A DNA stretch of 64,000 nucleotides from JAUSNA01 sp964511965 (GCA_964511965.1 CAZEGF010000022.1:1-64000); one strand, 5' to 3'. Counted from the stretch's first letter, positions 33,204-41,253 are shown. The notes: a model not told the origin generated them from the sequence alone. Numbers and translations: made by a program.

Positions 33204-33343
33204 ACTTTAAATCAAGAGGAGGAGTAGAGTATTGGCTCGTTGATCCCTCCAGCAACCTTTCGGCAATCTCAAGGTAAACCCAGAGATCTGAAAAGGTGCT
33301 ACACCCAACCCTATTAAGGGAAGGATTAGCTTCGATTAAATCG
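33204..33343 (+). promoter_or_regulatory. SAM-I (S-box) riboswitch aptamer
   Basis: Conserved S-box blocks occur in order: ATCAAGAG after the P1 5' strand, P2 GGAGG/CCTCC enclosing GGCTCGTTGA, CAGCAACC, a P3 hairpin (ACCTTT/AAAAGGT with ATCTC/GAGAT inside), AAGGTGCTA, a P4 hairpin (CCCT-ATTA-AGGG), and a P1 3' strand GATTAAA pairing with TTTAAATC with one bulge. Binds S-adenosylmethionine. A terminator follows, so the expected logic is OFF when SAM is abundant. Confidence 0.88.
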
Positions 33344-33353
33344 GAGAATAAAT

Positions 33354-33382
33354 AAAAACCTCTCTTTTAGGGAGGTTTTTTT
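33354..33382 (+). terminator. Riboswitch terminator
   Basis: AAAAACCTC pairs with GAGGTTTTT followed by Ts, 10-20 nt after the aptamer and before the gene at 33408. Confidence 0.88.
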
Positions 33383-33407
33383 GTGCCTACAATGGAGGTG
33401 AATATGA

Positions 33408-33635
33408 ATGTCTGAATTTGATACAACTAGTAGAAATGAGGTCCCGTTTATGGCTGTTGCCAGGGATGATTTAGATTTTGTTGCCACTCTCAATGACATA
33501 TCAATTAACGGGTTTGTAAATATTAAAACAATTCACGAAAGAGAAGACGGGTCTATGTTTTTTTCCGGATGGATAGTTAGGGAGGGATCGGTTGAGGTAT
33601 GTCTGGGTGATAGCAATCCTGATATTGAAAAATGA
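33408..33635 (+). CDS. 75-residue protein under SAM riboswitch, unknown
   Basis: No family recognised. Acidic soluble protein (PFMAVARDDLDFVATLNDIS; GFVNIKTIHEREDGSMFFSG) of probable alpha/beta fold, with one Cys near the end. GGAGGTGA lies about 9 nt before the ATG. The riboswitch and terminator directly upstream suggest expression when SAM is low, which hints at a link to methionine or SAM supply (inference). Ends 24 nt before the next small gene, which has its own promoter. Confidence 0.65.
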   Translation: MSEFDTTSRNEVPFMAVARDDLDFVATLNDISINGFVNIKTIHEREDGSMFFSGWIVREGSVEVCLGDSNPDIEK

Positions 33636-33653
33636 TACCCATCAGGTTATAGT
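33625..33653 (+). promoter_or_regulatory. Promoter, leaderless, for the 58-residue gene
   Basis: TTGAAA, 17 nt, TATAGT, 6 nt to ATG at 33660. It overlaps the end of the previous gene. Confidence 0.65.
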
Positions 33654-33659
33654 TGCACT

Positions 33660-33836
33660 ATGGAGTTGAAAGAGGGAAGAGATGCCATAGCTCTTTGGCA
33701 TGATACCGGAGAACCGATCGGAAATGAAATGTTTGAACCAAAACCTGAACCTATTGATATTGTAGTGCAAAATAGATTGACAAAGATTATCGTCGAGCAC
33801 ATCAAAAATCCACTACAAATACCTTTAGCTTTTTAA
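33660..33836 (+). CDS. 58-residue protein, unknown
   Basis: A small frame beginning MELKEGRDAIALWHDTGEPI and ending in a helical segment (IIVEHIKNPLQIPLAF). It is supported by a near-ideal promoter ending 6 nt before its ATG. No family recognised. Ends 9 nt before the gene at 33846, so the two are probably cotranscribed. Confidence 0.55.
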   Translation: MELKEGRDAIALWHDTGEPIGNEMFEPKPEPIDIVVQNRLTKIIVEHIKNPLQIPLAF

Positions 33837-33845
33837 AAACCTCGT

Positions 33846-34472
33846 ATGTTCATTCATTTTGAAAATTGGGCAAATTATATGGGTGGTATCGATGCAAGAA
33901 TACCAAATCAAGGAACTGCAATAAAAGCATACGCAACATTTTCAGATCCACGCGACTTTTTTCAAAATCCAGCTCTTGCGGTTGTGGAAGTTAATCATGA
34001 ACCATTTACTATTGACGAGATGTTCAACTATGGTGACCAGCGTGAAGGGTATTCTGGAATCGGATTGGAAAGTGATCTGTCACGTGCACATGAAATGAGT
34101 CTGAGATTTCAACCTGAAATTCCACTTGATGATATTGCAAAAAAGACAGTGCGTGCAATGATGCGACTTTCTCATTCATCAGAATTTCCAGCGGCAACAA
34201 ATGCAATGCTTGCTAAAGATATTGACGGAACATGGTATTTCAATCATCCATTCAGTCTTTTTCATGGATTTGAAAAATTAGCACCAAGAAAAGGGCGGAA
34301 CATGGCAATTCATTTTGATATCTTATCACCAGATTCTCTGGAACTTTTATCAAGAGTTTTTGATTGGAACGATGCCAGCAAACTTGTTCCTATCCGTGAG
34401 GGAAAAAAGATCAGAGAAGCAGATCTTGCTAGAATTTTTCAGGAGGGTAACCCAAAGGGAAAAGAATTTTAA
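33846..34472 (+). CDS. Soluble protein, unknown
   Basis: No family recognised. 208 residues, globular composition, no signal peptide or membrane segment. Visible features are FIHFENWANYMGGIDARIPNQG at the start, an acidic helix near 80-105, and a His-containing stretch YFNHPFSLFHGFEK near 140. The tail KKIREADLARIFQEGNPKG is charged. 9 nt after the 58-residue gene and 37 nt before nadM. Confidence 0.6.
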   Translation: MFIHFENWANYMGGIDARIPNQGTAIKAYATFSDPRDFFQNPALAVVEVNHEPFTIDEMFNYGDQREGYSGIGLESDLSRAHEMSLRFQPEIPLDDIAKKTVRAMMRLSHSSEFPAATNAMLAKDIDGTWYFNHPFSLFHGFEKLAPRKGRNMAIHFDILSPDSLELLSRVFDWNDASKLVPIREGKKIREADLARIFQEGNPKGKEF

Positions 34473-34509
34473 ATTTGTAAACAAACATATTATTTTTTAC
34501 AGTGAAGAG

Positions 34510-34992
34510 ATGAAAAGGTACAAAGTAGGACTTGTAATTGGACGTTTTCAACCCTTTCATTTAGGGCACAAATATTTAATAGACGAGGCCTTAAAAGTTT
34601 GTGACAAAATTATAATAGGTATCGGAAGTTCAAATAAAAAAAACAAAGATAATCCATGGACTGCACATGAAAGAAGAAAAATGCTTAAGAAATTTATAGA
34701 GCACGAAGGATTGAATACCAGGGTTGTTAAGATTATTAATTCTGAGGATCACCCTGATGATGAGATTTGGTTTGAGAAACTCTATAAAAAAACAGGACCG
34801 TTTGATGTGACCTTAGGTAATAATAAATGGAACAACGGAATTATAAAAAGGCATGGGATTAAAGTTATATACACAGGTCTTTTTAATAGAGAAGAATTTG
34901 AAGGGTATAGGATAAGGAAACTGATGAGGACCAAAAAACCCTGGAAGGAAAGAGTGCCAGAGTATCTTTCAGGTGAAATAAGACCTCTTTAG
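34510..34992 (+). CDS. Nicotinamide-nucleotide adenylyltransferase, NadM type
   Basis: 160 residues from MKRYKVGLVIGRFQPFHLGH; a longer frame opens at 34315 but overlaps the previous gene by 158 nt. The nucleotidyltransferase motifs GRFQPFHLGH (HxGH) and a C-terminal FEGYRIRKLM (equivalent to ISSTxIR) with GIGSSNKKNKDNPWTAHERR match archaeal-type NadM. It would make NAD from NMN and ATP. TATTAT lies near 34488, giving a leader of about 10 nt. Could instead be another small HIGH-family transferase. Confidence 0.8.
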   Translation: MKRYKVGLVIGRFQPFHLGHKYLIDEALKVCDKIIIGIGSSNKKNKDNPWTAHERRKMLKKFIEHEGLNTRVVKIINSEDHPDDEIWFEKLYKKTGPFDVTLGNNKWNNGIIKRHGIKVIYTGLFNREEFEGYRIRKLMRTKKPWKERVPEYLSGEIRPL

Positions 34993-35001
34993 GTGTACAA
35001 T
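34973..35001 (+). promoter_or_regulatory. Promoter, leaderless, for the gene at 35008
   Basis: GTGAAA, 17 nt, TACAAT, 6 nt to ATG at 35008; favours this ATG over the in-frame GTG at 34993, which lies upstream of the -10 box. Confidence 0.6.
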
Positions 35002-35007
35002 TCCCAC

Positions 35008-35532
35008 ATGGTAGAGCAATCAGGTTACCCATATGTAGAAGGAAGATATGGTGTTCAATTTCATGCAATGCAGGAGGGGGAAGCAATAAACATTTTAGGA
35101 GGCAGTGGCAGAATATTAAAATACAATTTGTTTCCCGAAGAGATTAGGGTTTATGACCCGGATATAGATTCCCCAACAGAATTATTTGCTAATGTCTCAG
35201 ATGGCATGATTCGATTTAGCTTATTTCCAAGACTGACTACTTCTGAGGAATCACCTTACCATCCGGATTTGTTTGCTTCTAAATTTATGGATGTTGCTAT
35301 TAACTATTTTAGGGATGTTGGTATTCAAATAACGGGTTGTATTGCAGATTGGTATCTGGGTACAAACCAGCAACAGTATTGGAGAATGAGAGAAGAAGGG
35401 TACGACCGTGAACACTCCGCAAACAGCACCTGGATGGGAAAGAAACTGATAGAAAAAGGATTTAAACCAGTAAGCGACGAAGATATTTTCGAAAAAAATA
35501 AATTTGTTATAGCCAACTTCTGGAAGCAGTAA
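35008..35532 (+). CDS. Soluble protein, unknown
   Basis: No family recognised. 174 residues from MVEQSGYPYVEGRYGVQFHA. Likely alpha/beta: an acidic middle region (YDPDIDSPTELF), then DVAINYFRDVGIQITGCIADW and a C-terminal KKLIEKGFKPVSDEDIF helix pair. No signal peptide. The region resembles substrate-binding modules of toxin/antitoxin-like or phage small proteins only vaguely, so no function is given. Downstream is the M50-like gene. Confidence 0.6.
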   Translation: MVEQSGYPYVEGRYGVQFHAMQEGEAINILGGSGRILKYNLFPEEIRVYDPDIDSPTELFANVSDGMIRFSLFPRLTTSEESPYHPDLFASKFMDVAINYFRDVGIQITGCIADWYLGTNQQQYWRMREEGYDREHSANSTWMGKKLIEKGFKPVSDEDIFEKNKFVIANFWKQ

Positions 35533-35553
35533 ATATTGTGCTACCATAAAATA

Positions 35554-36213
35554 ATGATCCTGATCTTTTTTCTTGAGCTTTTGGTTCTTTTTTTCCTCTC
35601 AAGATCATTAACATCGCATTTGTCATATTTACTTCGCGCGATTTTTAAGAGTCACAGAATAACAATAATTTTAATGGCAATAATTTTTCTTCCTGGAACA
35701 ATTATTCACGAGTTTGCTCATGCAATCATGGCAAAATTACTTTTTGTTTATGTGGGACGCATGGAACTTATGCCACAACTGCATGATGAGAGCTTAAAAC
35801 TTGGTAGTGTAGAAGTTGGAAAGACAGATATAATTAGAAATTTCTTGATTGGAATTGCACCTTTTATAGTAGGGACAAGTTTGCTTTTATTAATTCTTTA
35901 TTCAGCTTTTGCAAACAAGATTTTTGGATTTAATCTTTTATCGTTTTTAGTTTTATGTTTTACGTTTGTTATCTCAAACACCATGTACTCTTCTAAAAAA
36001 GATATGGAGGGAGCTATTGAATTTTTCTTATTAATTGTTGTGCCAATCATTTTTCTCTATTTCTTTGGTGTTCGAATCCCAGGTATAAGTTTTGAAACTT
36101 TAAGAGGGAGTGGAATTGAGAACTATTTTAAAATGGCATCTATTTTTCTGGCCGTTCCATTACTTCTTGATATATCATTTATCATCTTTGCAAAAGTACT
36201 TCTAAGAAGGTAG
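35554..36213 (+). CDS. M50-like integral membrane metallopeptidase
   Basis: About 219 residues, start at MILIFFLELL (ATG 35554, 6 nt after TACCAT; a TTG frame opens at 35536). About six transmembrane segments. GTIIHEFAHAIMAKLLF places an HExxH motif inside a helix, as in site-2-type proteases, followed by a short loop resembling LGSVEVGKTD. I see no clear NPDG motif, so the third ligand is uncertain and the family may be only M50-related. Possibly cleaves membrane proteins. Confidence 0.7.
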   Translation: MILIFFLELLVLFFLSRSLTSHLSYLLRAIFKSHRITIILMAIIFLPGTIIHEFAHAIMAKLLFVYVGRMELMPQLHDESLKLGSVEVGKTDIIRNFLIGIAPFIVGTSLLLLILYSAFANKIFGFNLLSFLVLCFTFVISNTMYSSKKDMEGAIEFFLLIVVPIIFLYFFGVRIPGISFETLRGSGIENYFKMASIFLAVPLLLDISFIIFAKVLLRR

Positions 36214-36224
36214 AATATTGACCT

Positions 36225-36614
36225 ATGGCTTTAGAGGCAGAATTTGGTTTAATTCAAGATGGAGCTTTGAAATATGTTGAGGAGGATATTTTGCCTCCAG
36301 GAACTTTTAGGCAATATGAAAATTATCCTGGGATAAAAGCATTTATCGGTGCTGACAATGGAAGAAGTTTGTTGCAGTTAAGAGATACTGATGGTGTTTT
36401 TGCTATTCATTTCGTTGATGACGCTGACGAAGAAGGTGAAATACTGTGGTTGGAAGAAAAAAATATAGAATTAAGTAGTGGGCAACAAGTTTGTATCGGT
36501 GTAAATGCTAGACAAAATCAATTACAACAAGAAATATGGTTCACTCATACATCAAGTGGAAATGTTAAAACATCTCCCTTTAGTATTAACAATCCAGTTT
36601 TAAGCACAAGATAA
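36225..36614 (+). CDS. Small acidic beta protein, unknown
   Basis: No family recognised. 129 residues, acidic, alternating hydrophobic pattern typical of beta strands (AFIGADNGRSLLQLRDTDG; EGEILWLEEKNIELSSGQQV). The last part resembles the strand order of an FHA-like domain but the key Arg/Ser/His pattern is not convincing. 11 nt after the M50-like gene; its stop abuts the end of the ABC-F gene. Confidence 0.55.
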   Translation: MALEAEFGLIQDGALKYVEEDILPPGTFRQYENYPGIKAFIGADNGRSLLQLRDTDGVFAIHFVDDADEEGEILWLEEKNIELSSGQQVCIGVNARQNQLQQEIWFTHTSSGNVKTSPFSINNPVLSTR

Positions 36615-38093
36615 TTATAAATATCCTACCTTCTCAAGTAATTCATCTTCCCAGTGTGTAACTTTTTGTTCAGGTAATAAAAGGGCTTTAGTGGGTTTTA
36701 ATTCCTTTATGAAATCCTCTGTGTGGCTCACAATAATAAGTGTTCCTGTATATTTTTTAATTGCCTCAAGAATTATTCTTTGAGACATAACATCCAAATA
36801 CGTCGTTGGTTCATCAAGAATAAGCATGTTGTAATTTTCTAAAAGTAGTAGAGCAATTGAAAGTCTTGTTTTTTCTCCACCTGATAATGATCCTACTTTT
36901 TGAAAGACACGGTCTCCTGAAAAAAGAAATGCTGATAGGTGCTGGCGTATTTTTTCAATTGGCATAGCCTTTACAGTTTCAATTGTCTCAATAAGATTTA
37001 GTGAAAAGTCGAGTGCTTCAAGTTCTTGTGAGTAGTATCCGATCTTAAGTCTTTCAGCTTTTATCACCTCACCTTTTGATGGAGTTTCGTTCCCAACTAT
37101 TATTTTAATAAATGTACTTTTTCCTGCCCCATTGTGCCCGATAAGTGCTATTTTTTCACCTTTTCCCACAATCATTGAGAAGTCCTCTAAAATTACTTTG
37201 TCATCATATGACTTTGAGACATCAACGATTCTGACGGGAATATCGCTCATGTTTTGTGGTTCTGGAAGTGTTAATTTAAATCCCCGAGCTTCTTTTGGAA
37301 GAGGAGGAAGGGATTCTTTAATTCTCTCAATTCTTTTTTGAAGTTGCACGCGTTGTCTAACCCCTTTTTCAGATTTTCTACTCATAAGACCCACCAAACT
37401 TTTTTCCATTCTTTTAACATGCTTTGTTTCGTTAACAATTTGACGGGTTAAAAGTGCGTCGTGTTGAGCTTTTAACTTGAGATACGTTGTATAGTTCCCT
37501 TTGTATTCTTCAATCTGTGCTTTTGCCGGATTTATTGCTATCACTTTATCAATTGAGCTATCCATAAGTTCAAGATCATGACTCACAAGAAGGAGGGTTT
37601 TGGGATAAGTACTTAAGAATTTTGAAACCCATGCTTTCCCTTTTGTGTCTAGGAAGTTAGTTGGCTCGTCAAGAAGAAGTATATCAGGTTCCAAAAGTAG
37701 AGCACGGATAATAGCAAGTTTTGTTTTTTGACCTCCGGAAAGACTATGCGGATCTCCATACAAATCAATATCATTCATCTCAAGTCCATGAAGCATTGAT
37801 ATAATTTCTCTGTCGTCTTTTACATAATGCTCGTCTAAATACTCACGGATCGTAAAACTTTTTTCCAAAATTGGGTCATATTTAATTTCTTGCGGGACTA
37901 GTACTATCGAGCCATCAATGATGATATTTCCCTCTTTTGGATGCTCTTCACGCATCAAAAGTTTGAATAACGTACTTTTCCCGGCACCATTCGGGCCAGC
38001 AATGCCGACTATTTGATCATCTCCCACGGTAAAACTAACATCGGTAAAGATGGGACGAAGGTGCGCAAACGTAAGATTTTTTACCTGGATCAC
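36615..38093 (-). CDS. ABC-F family ATPase
   Basis: 492 residues, GTG start. Two nucleotide-binding domains in one chain without transmembrane part: Walker A GPNGAGKST and GHNGAGKST, signatures LSGGQKTKLAI and LSGGEKTRLSI, Walker B LLLDEPTNFLD and LILDEPTTYLD. A charged linker (about 205-290) joins them. ABC-F proteins act on ribosomes, as translation factors or in antibiotic protection; subgroup not assignable. TATAAT lies 8 nt before the GTG, supporting a near-leaderless transcript. Confidence 0.93.
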   Translation of the reverse strand: MIQVKNLTFAHLRPIFTDVSFTVGDDQIVGIAGPNGAGKSTLFKLLMREEHPKEGNIIIDGSIVLVPQEIKYDPILEKSFTIREYLDEHYVKDDREIISMLHGLEMNDIDLYGDPHSLSGGQKTKLAIIRALLLEPDILLLDEPTNFLDTKGKAWVSKFLSTYPKTLLLVSHDLELMDSSIDKVIAINPAKAQIEEYKGNYTTYLKLKAQHDALLTRQIVNETKHVKRMEKSLVGLMSRKSEKGVRQRVQLQKRIERIKESLPPLPKEARGFKLTLPEPQNMSDIPVRIVDVSKSYDDKVILEDFSMIVGKGEKIALIGHNGAGKSTFIKIIVGNETPSKGEVIKAERLKIGYYSQELEALDFSLNLIETIETVKAMPIEKIRQHLSAFLFSGDRVFQKVGSLSGGEKTRLSIALLLLENYNMLILDEPTTYLDVMSQRIILEAIKKYTGTLIIVSHTEDFIKELKPTKALLLPEQKVTHWEDELLEKVGYL

Positions 38094-38188
38094 AGGTAGT
38101 TATTATACCTTATTTAGGCGTTAGGGTCTGGGGGGAGGAAACCTGCCCGCAATGTTTCGCAACGCGATGTAGGCGGGTCTTCTTGCAG

Positions 38189-38725
38189 TTAAGCATTCGG
38201 GTCTGGGGGTAAAAACTCTTCTCCTCCGCTATCGGGGGATTTAACATATTCTCCAGGTTTGAGCCATTCAACATAGGTGCAACCCGTTGCAGTCCTTGTT
38301 TTTGCATCCCAACCACTCGTTGAACATTTCTTCATTTTCTTACCGGCTGCTGTTGTATAAAGAACCAATTTGTTACCACACGTTGGACAATCTTCATCAA
38401 GTGCCTCGGTTGTACCATTTATCCATTCAACATAGTCGCATCCTGTTGCTTGCTTGGTCTCGGCATTCCATTGATTAGTAGAGCATTTCTTCATCTTTTT
38501 ACCAAAGCGGGTAACTACCATAACAAGAGGATTGCCACATTTTGGACATTTTTCATCCAATTCTTCAGGAGGAGTCTCTAACCATTTAACATAATCGCAC
38601 CCAACATTTTTTTTAGCTTCCTTGTCCCACGATCCGGTAGAACATCTCTGGAGTCGTCTTCCGGAAGGAGTGGTCGTTACTTCTGCAAGCGGGTTACCGC
38701 ATTTTGGACACTTTTCTTCAACCAT
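38189..38725 (-). CDS. Triple topoisomerase-type zinc-ribbon protein
   Basis: 178 residues from MVEEKCPKCG. Three tandem units of about 53 residues, each with CPKCGNPL (or CPTCGNKL), a basic hairpin (GKKMKKCST) and GCDYVEW. Each contributes four Cys, the pattern of topoisomerase I C-terminal C4 zinc fingers (zf-C4_Topoisom), here without a topoisomerase domain. Likely binds single-stranded DNA or RNA. A strong promoter fixes the start three codons inside the longest frame. 95 nt upstream of the ABC-F gene. Confidence 0.85.
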   Translation of the reverse strand: MVEEKCPKCGNPLAEVTTTPSGRRLQRCSTGSWDKEAKKNVGCDYVKWLETPPEELDEKCPKCGNPLVMVVTRFGKKMKKCSTNQWNAETKQATGCDYVEWINGTTEALDEDCPTCGNKLVLYTTAAGKKMKKCSTSGWDAKTRTATGCTYVEWLKPGEYVKSPDSGGEEFLPPDPNA

Positions 38726-38732
38726 GGAATTC

Positions 38733-38761
38733 ATAGTACGGTTTGCAACATCTTATGTCAA
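38733..38761 (-). promoter_or_regulatory. Promoter, leaderless, of the zinc-ribbon gene
   Basis: Minus strand TTGACA, 17 nt, TACTAT, 7 nt to ATG at 38725; the -10 box covers the alternative ATG at 38734. Confidence 0.75.
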
Positions 38762-38768
38762 GAGGAAA

Positions 38769-39392
38769 CTAGAATCCGAGGTCTTCTTTTACAAATATTA
38801 AATTAATCCTATTTGGAGTTATTTCAGAATTTACTATCAATAGTTTTCTCACCTGACTCTCAACTTGCGGGCCATAAACACTTTTCAATCTTTTATCTTC
38901 AAGGGGAAGAACATACTTGTTGATTCTTTCAAACCCTTCATCTAAATTTTTAACAATTTTTTTCGTACTTACAACCCACACAACATGACTAGCACCATAC
39001 ACATATCCTGGTATCTGACTACCGGTATTGGAAGCAATCAATACTTTTCCATCCTCAGTTACTGCATGAACGCTTCCTATTATATATTCTGGAGCTGCAC
39101 CTATTTTTTGCATGGTAAGAGAATCAGTTACTCGGTTAAGTTTTGACAATTCTTCCTTTACAGACTTATATTTACCACTTTCATTAATTTCTTTGGTAAT
39201 ACCCAGATTCTCAAGAGTAATGGAGGAGGCTGTCATAACTTCGGCTCCTTTAGGGATAAGAGCATGAACTAACTTTTTTGCTCCATCCGAGTTATCCGCA
39301 ACATGAACGGTTATTCCGTGAGCGGTAAGTGCAGTTGTTGCCTTATCGATTGATGCGGTAGAAGCGAGTGTTGCAAATTTGTTATTTTTCAT
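38769..39392 (-). CDS. LUD-domain protein (LutC/YkgG-like)
   Basis: 207 residues from MKNNKFATL; a longer frame opens at 39431 within the operator region. Matches the LUD (DUF162) family: GAEVMTASSITLENLG, IGSVHAVTEDGKVLIASNTG, and VVWVVSTKKIVKNLDEGFERI. LutC is part of lactate-utilisation complexes, but solitary LUD proteins of CPR and others have no known role. Transcribed divergently from the HxlR regulator at 39498, which probably controls it. TATATT lies 5 nt before the ATG. Confidence 0.85.
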   Translation of the reverse strand: MKNNKFATLASTASIDKATTALTAHGITVHVADNSDGAKKLVHALIPKGAEVMTASSITLENLGITKEINESGKYKSVKEELSKLNRVTDSLTMQKIGAAPEYIIGSVHAVTEDGKVLIASNTGSQIPGYVYGASHVVWVVSTKKIVKNLDEGFERINKYVLPLEDKRLKSVYGPQVESQVRKLLIVNSEITPNRINLIFVKEDLGF

Positions 39393-39429
39393 AATACAAT
39401 ATATAATAAATACTAAGTAACTATCTAGC

Positions 39430-39467
39430 AAGTACCCACTTAATAGGTAGATACATACTAAAAAGTA
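39430..39467. promoter_or_regulatory. Candidate HxlR operators
   Basis: Two small inverted repeats in the divergent spacer: AAGT-ACCC-ACTT (39430-39441) and TACT-AAAA-AGTA (39456-39467), between LUD and hxlR-like starts. Confidence 0.45.
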
Positions 39468-39497
39468 AGTAAGGATTCATTCAGGTAATTTTAAGCT

Positions 39498-39896
39498 ATG
39501 AAAAATAAACTAACTAAAGACATGAATTCAAAAGACATCACAAGCTGCTCATCTGTCAAGGTAACCCTTGAAGTAATGGGTGGAAAATGGAAACCACTTA
39601 TTATGTTTCTTCTTGTCGAGCGTACGATGCGATTTTCAGAATTGCAAAGGAATATTACCGGTATTACTCAGAAAATGCTGACAGAACAATTACGGGAATT
39701 AGAGCGTGATGGATTAGTCTCAAGAAAAGTATATCCTCAGGTTCCCCCAAAAGTTGAATATTCAATAACTACTTATGGTAGAACTCTTCTTCCGGTTCTT
39801 GAAACAATGCACGCTTGGGGAAAAAATCATCAGTCAAAAGACAGTAGTCATAAGACAGAAGCAAGGAAACAAATTCCCCTAGTTACTAGTTACTAA
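39498..39896 (+). CDS. HxlR-family transcriptional regulator
   Basis: 132 residues. Winged-helix of the HxlR/MarR-like family: SCSSVKVTLEVMGGKWKPLI, MRFSELQRNITGITQKMLTEQLRELERDGLVSR, and VEYSITTYGRTLLPVLETM. The Cys early in the domain is at the position of redox-sensing Cys in YodB/HypR relatives (established for those; inference here). The last ~20 residues (HQSKDSSHKTEARKQI etc.) are encoded by a dispersed GACAGTAGTCATAAGACAG-type repeat. TAATTT lies 6 nt before the ATG. Confidence 0.9.
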   Translation: MKNKLTKDMNSKDITSCSSVKVTLEVMGGKWKPLIMFLLVERTMRFSELQRNITGITQKMLTEQLRELERDGLVSRKVYPQVPPKVEYSITTYGRTLLPVLETMHAWGKNHQSKDSSHKTEARKQIPLVTSY

Positions 39897-39912
39897 TCAC
39901 TATTTCCTATTT

Positions 39913-40068
39913 TTACTTCATCTTGATGTTCATGAAAGGGATGGTTACTCCCGGGGTTTGAGGAGGCAATACTTTAGCAGGCCTAACTCTCGCATTTTGT
40001 ATGAGAAGCAAAGCAATAATTAGTATAAGTCCCACGCAAATCAAAAGTTGCATCAGAGAAAACTTCAT
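39913..40068 (-). CDS. 51-residue membrane protein
   Basis: A frame beginning MKFSLMQLLICVGLILIIAL, with one transmembrane helix (about 5-24) and a Pro-rich exterior tail (ARVRPAKVLPPQTPG). TAAAAT lies 5 nt before the ATG, consistent with the leaderless promoters seen elsewhere. No family recognised. Too short for most ORF callers. Confidence 0.55.
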   Translation of the reverse strand: MKFSLMQLLICVGLILIIALLLIQNARVRPAKVLPPQTPGVTIPFMNIKMK

Positions 40069-40135
40069 TCTACATTTTAACCCGCCAACTCTTTAACCCG
40101 CAACTCGTAACGATCCTTATTGTATACTGTAAATT

Positions 40136-41074
40136 GTGAAACCGGAAATTCAGGAAAAGAAAATAACAGCAAAAAAAGTTATTGTAGCTTCCTTCGCTGT
40201 TGATCTTCTCGATATCCTTTTATCAGTTGGGGTAGCAATAATTACGGGTAGTGTCATCATGCTTACTGAATCCTTGGAAGGAATTTCAGATCTTGTATCC
40301 TCCGGTCTTCTTTGGATTGGACTAAAGAGATCATCAAGGAAAGAAGATAGATCCCATCCTTTTGGATATGGGAGAGAAATTTATTTCTGGACTCTTCTTG
40401 CTGCGCTTATCATGTTTGGAGTTACTTCTTCGGTATCAATATATATTGGTTGGGAACGATTTCTGAATCCCCATCCGGTAAAAAATGTATTTCTTGCACA
40501 AGTTGTTCTTTTGATTGCGCTTGGAACAAATGGCTATGCATGTTATCTGAGCTATAAAAGATTGTTAAAAAAGAGACATTGGAAGCAAATAATACGAATT
40601 TTTTACCGTTCATCTTTGGTCGAGACAAAAACGACTTTTATACTTGATCTCATGGGTAGCGTGGCCTCACTGGTCGGAACCTTGGCTCTTCTAATATACG
40701 TGATTACCGGGGATATACGCTTTGACGGAATAGGTGCAATTATTATCGGAATTGTTCTTGCTGTCCTTGCGTTTCTGCTTTTAATGGGTATTCGAGACCT
40801 TTTGGTAGGTCGAAGTGCTTCAGCCGAAACTGAGGCAAAGATACGTGATGCTGCACTTACGGTCCCTGAGGTAGATAAGGTTCTTGACCTCAAAACTTTG
40901 CATGTAGGCTCGGAAAAGCTTTTGGTAAATCTTGAGGTTAATATGGATAACGATTTAAATACAGATGAGCTTGAAAAACTCATGGATAAAGTGAAAGAGA
41001 GCATACAAGCACAAGTTCCATCGGTAAAGTATATTCAGGTAGAGCTTGAAACACCTGACAGGACAATAACCTAG
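40136..41074 (+). CDS. Cation diffusion facilitator (CDF) transporter
   Basis: 312 residues, GTG start with TATACT 7 nt before. Six transmembrane helices; SLEGISDLVSSGLLWIGL carries the TM2 metal-site acid residues, with SSRKEDRSHPFGYGREIYFW typical of CDF proteins; C-terminal cytoplasmic domain DKVLDLKTLHVGSEKLLVNL. Exports divalent metals (Zn, Mn, Fe or Co) by proton exchange; metal not assignable. Confidence 0.92.
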   Translation: MKPEIQEKKITAKKVIVASFAVDLLDILLSVGVAIITGSVIMLTESLEGISDLVSSGLLWIGLKRSSRKEDRSHPFGYGREIYFWTLLAALIMFGVTSSVSIYIGWERFLNPHPVKNVFLAQVVLLIALGTNGYACYLSYKRLLKKRHWKQIIRIFYRSSLVETKTTFILDLMGSVASLVGTLALLIYVITGDIRFDGIGAIIIGIVLAVLAFLLLMGIRDLLVGRSASAETEAKIRDAALTVPEVDKVLDLKTLHVGSEKLLVNLEVNMDNDLNTDELEKLMDKVKESIQAQVPSVKYIQVELETPDRTIT

Positions 41075-41143
41075 CCTCAAAACCACTCGGAATCCCACTT
41101 TTTGTCAAGAGCAAATAATCTTTAAATTGGTATAAAAATATGC

Positions 41144-41149
41144 TATACT
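41144..41149 (+). promoter_or_regulatory. -10 box of the 98-nt candidate RNA
   Basis: TATACT with a weak TTTAAA 17 nt upstream (41121-41126); no ORF begins close by. Confidence 0.5.
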
Positions 41150-41155
41150 ACATGT

Positions 41156-41253
41156 TCGGTTTTAGGCCCATAGTGTGATTTATCACGCGAACGTGTTAGG
41201 AGTTTAAATCACTCTTACTACGTATAGTCTACGTTTTGCATGTAGACTTTTTT
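41156..41253 (+). ncRNA. Candidate short RNA or leader with alternative folds
   Basis: From the predicted start near 41156 to a terminator at 41226-41253. GTGATTTA (41175-41182) can either form a local hairpin (GTGTGA/TCACGC, 41173-41188) or pair perfectly with TAAATCAC (41205-41212); the two are mutually exclusive. I do not recognise a known riboswitch. It may be a leader of the GC-rich ppsA island or an independent sRNA. Confidence 0.45.
41226..41253 (+). terminator. Terminator of the candidate RNA
   Basis: AGTCTAC pairs with GTAGACT, followed by six T. Confidence 0.75.

Noticed and set aside
33199..33204. TTGACA as -35 of the gene at 33408
   Set aside because: It falls at the start of the riboswitch and has no -10 partner; TTGAAA-N17-TACAAT upstream explains the transcript better.
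36060..36080. T-arm-like GTTCGAATCCC
   Set aside because: Lies inside the M50-like gene; no matching acceptor or anticodon stems.
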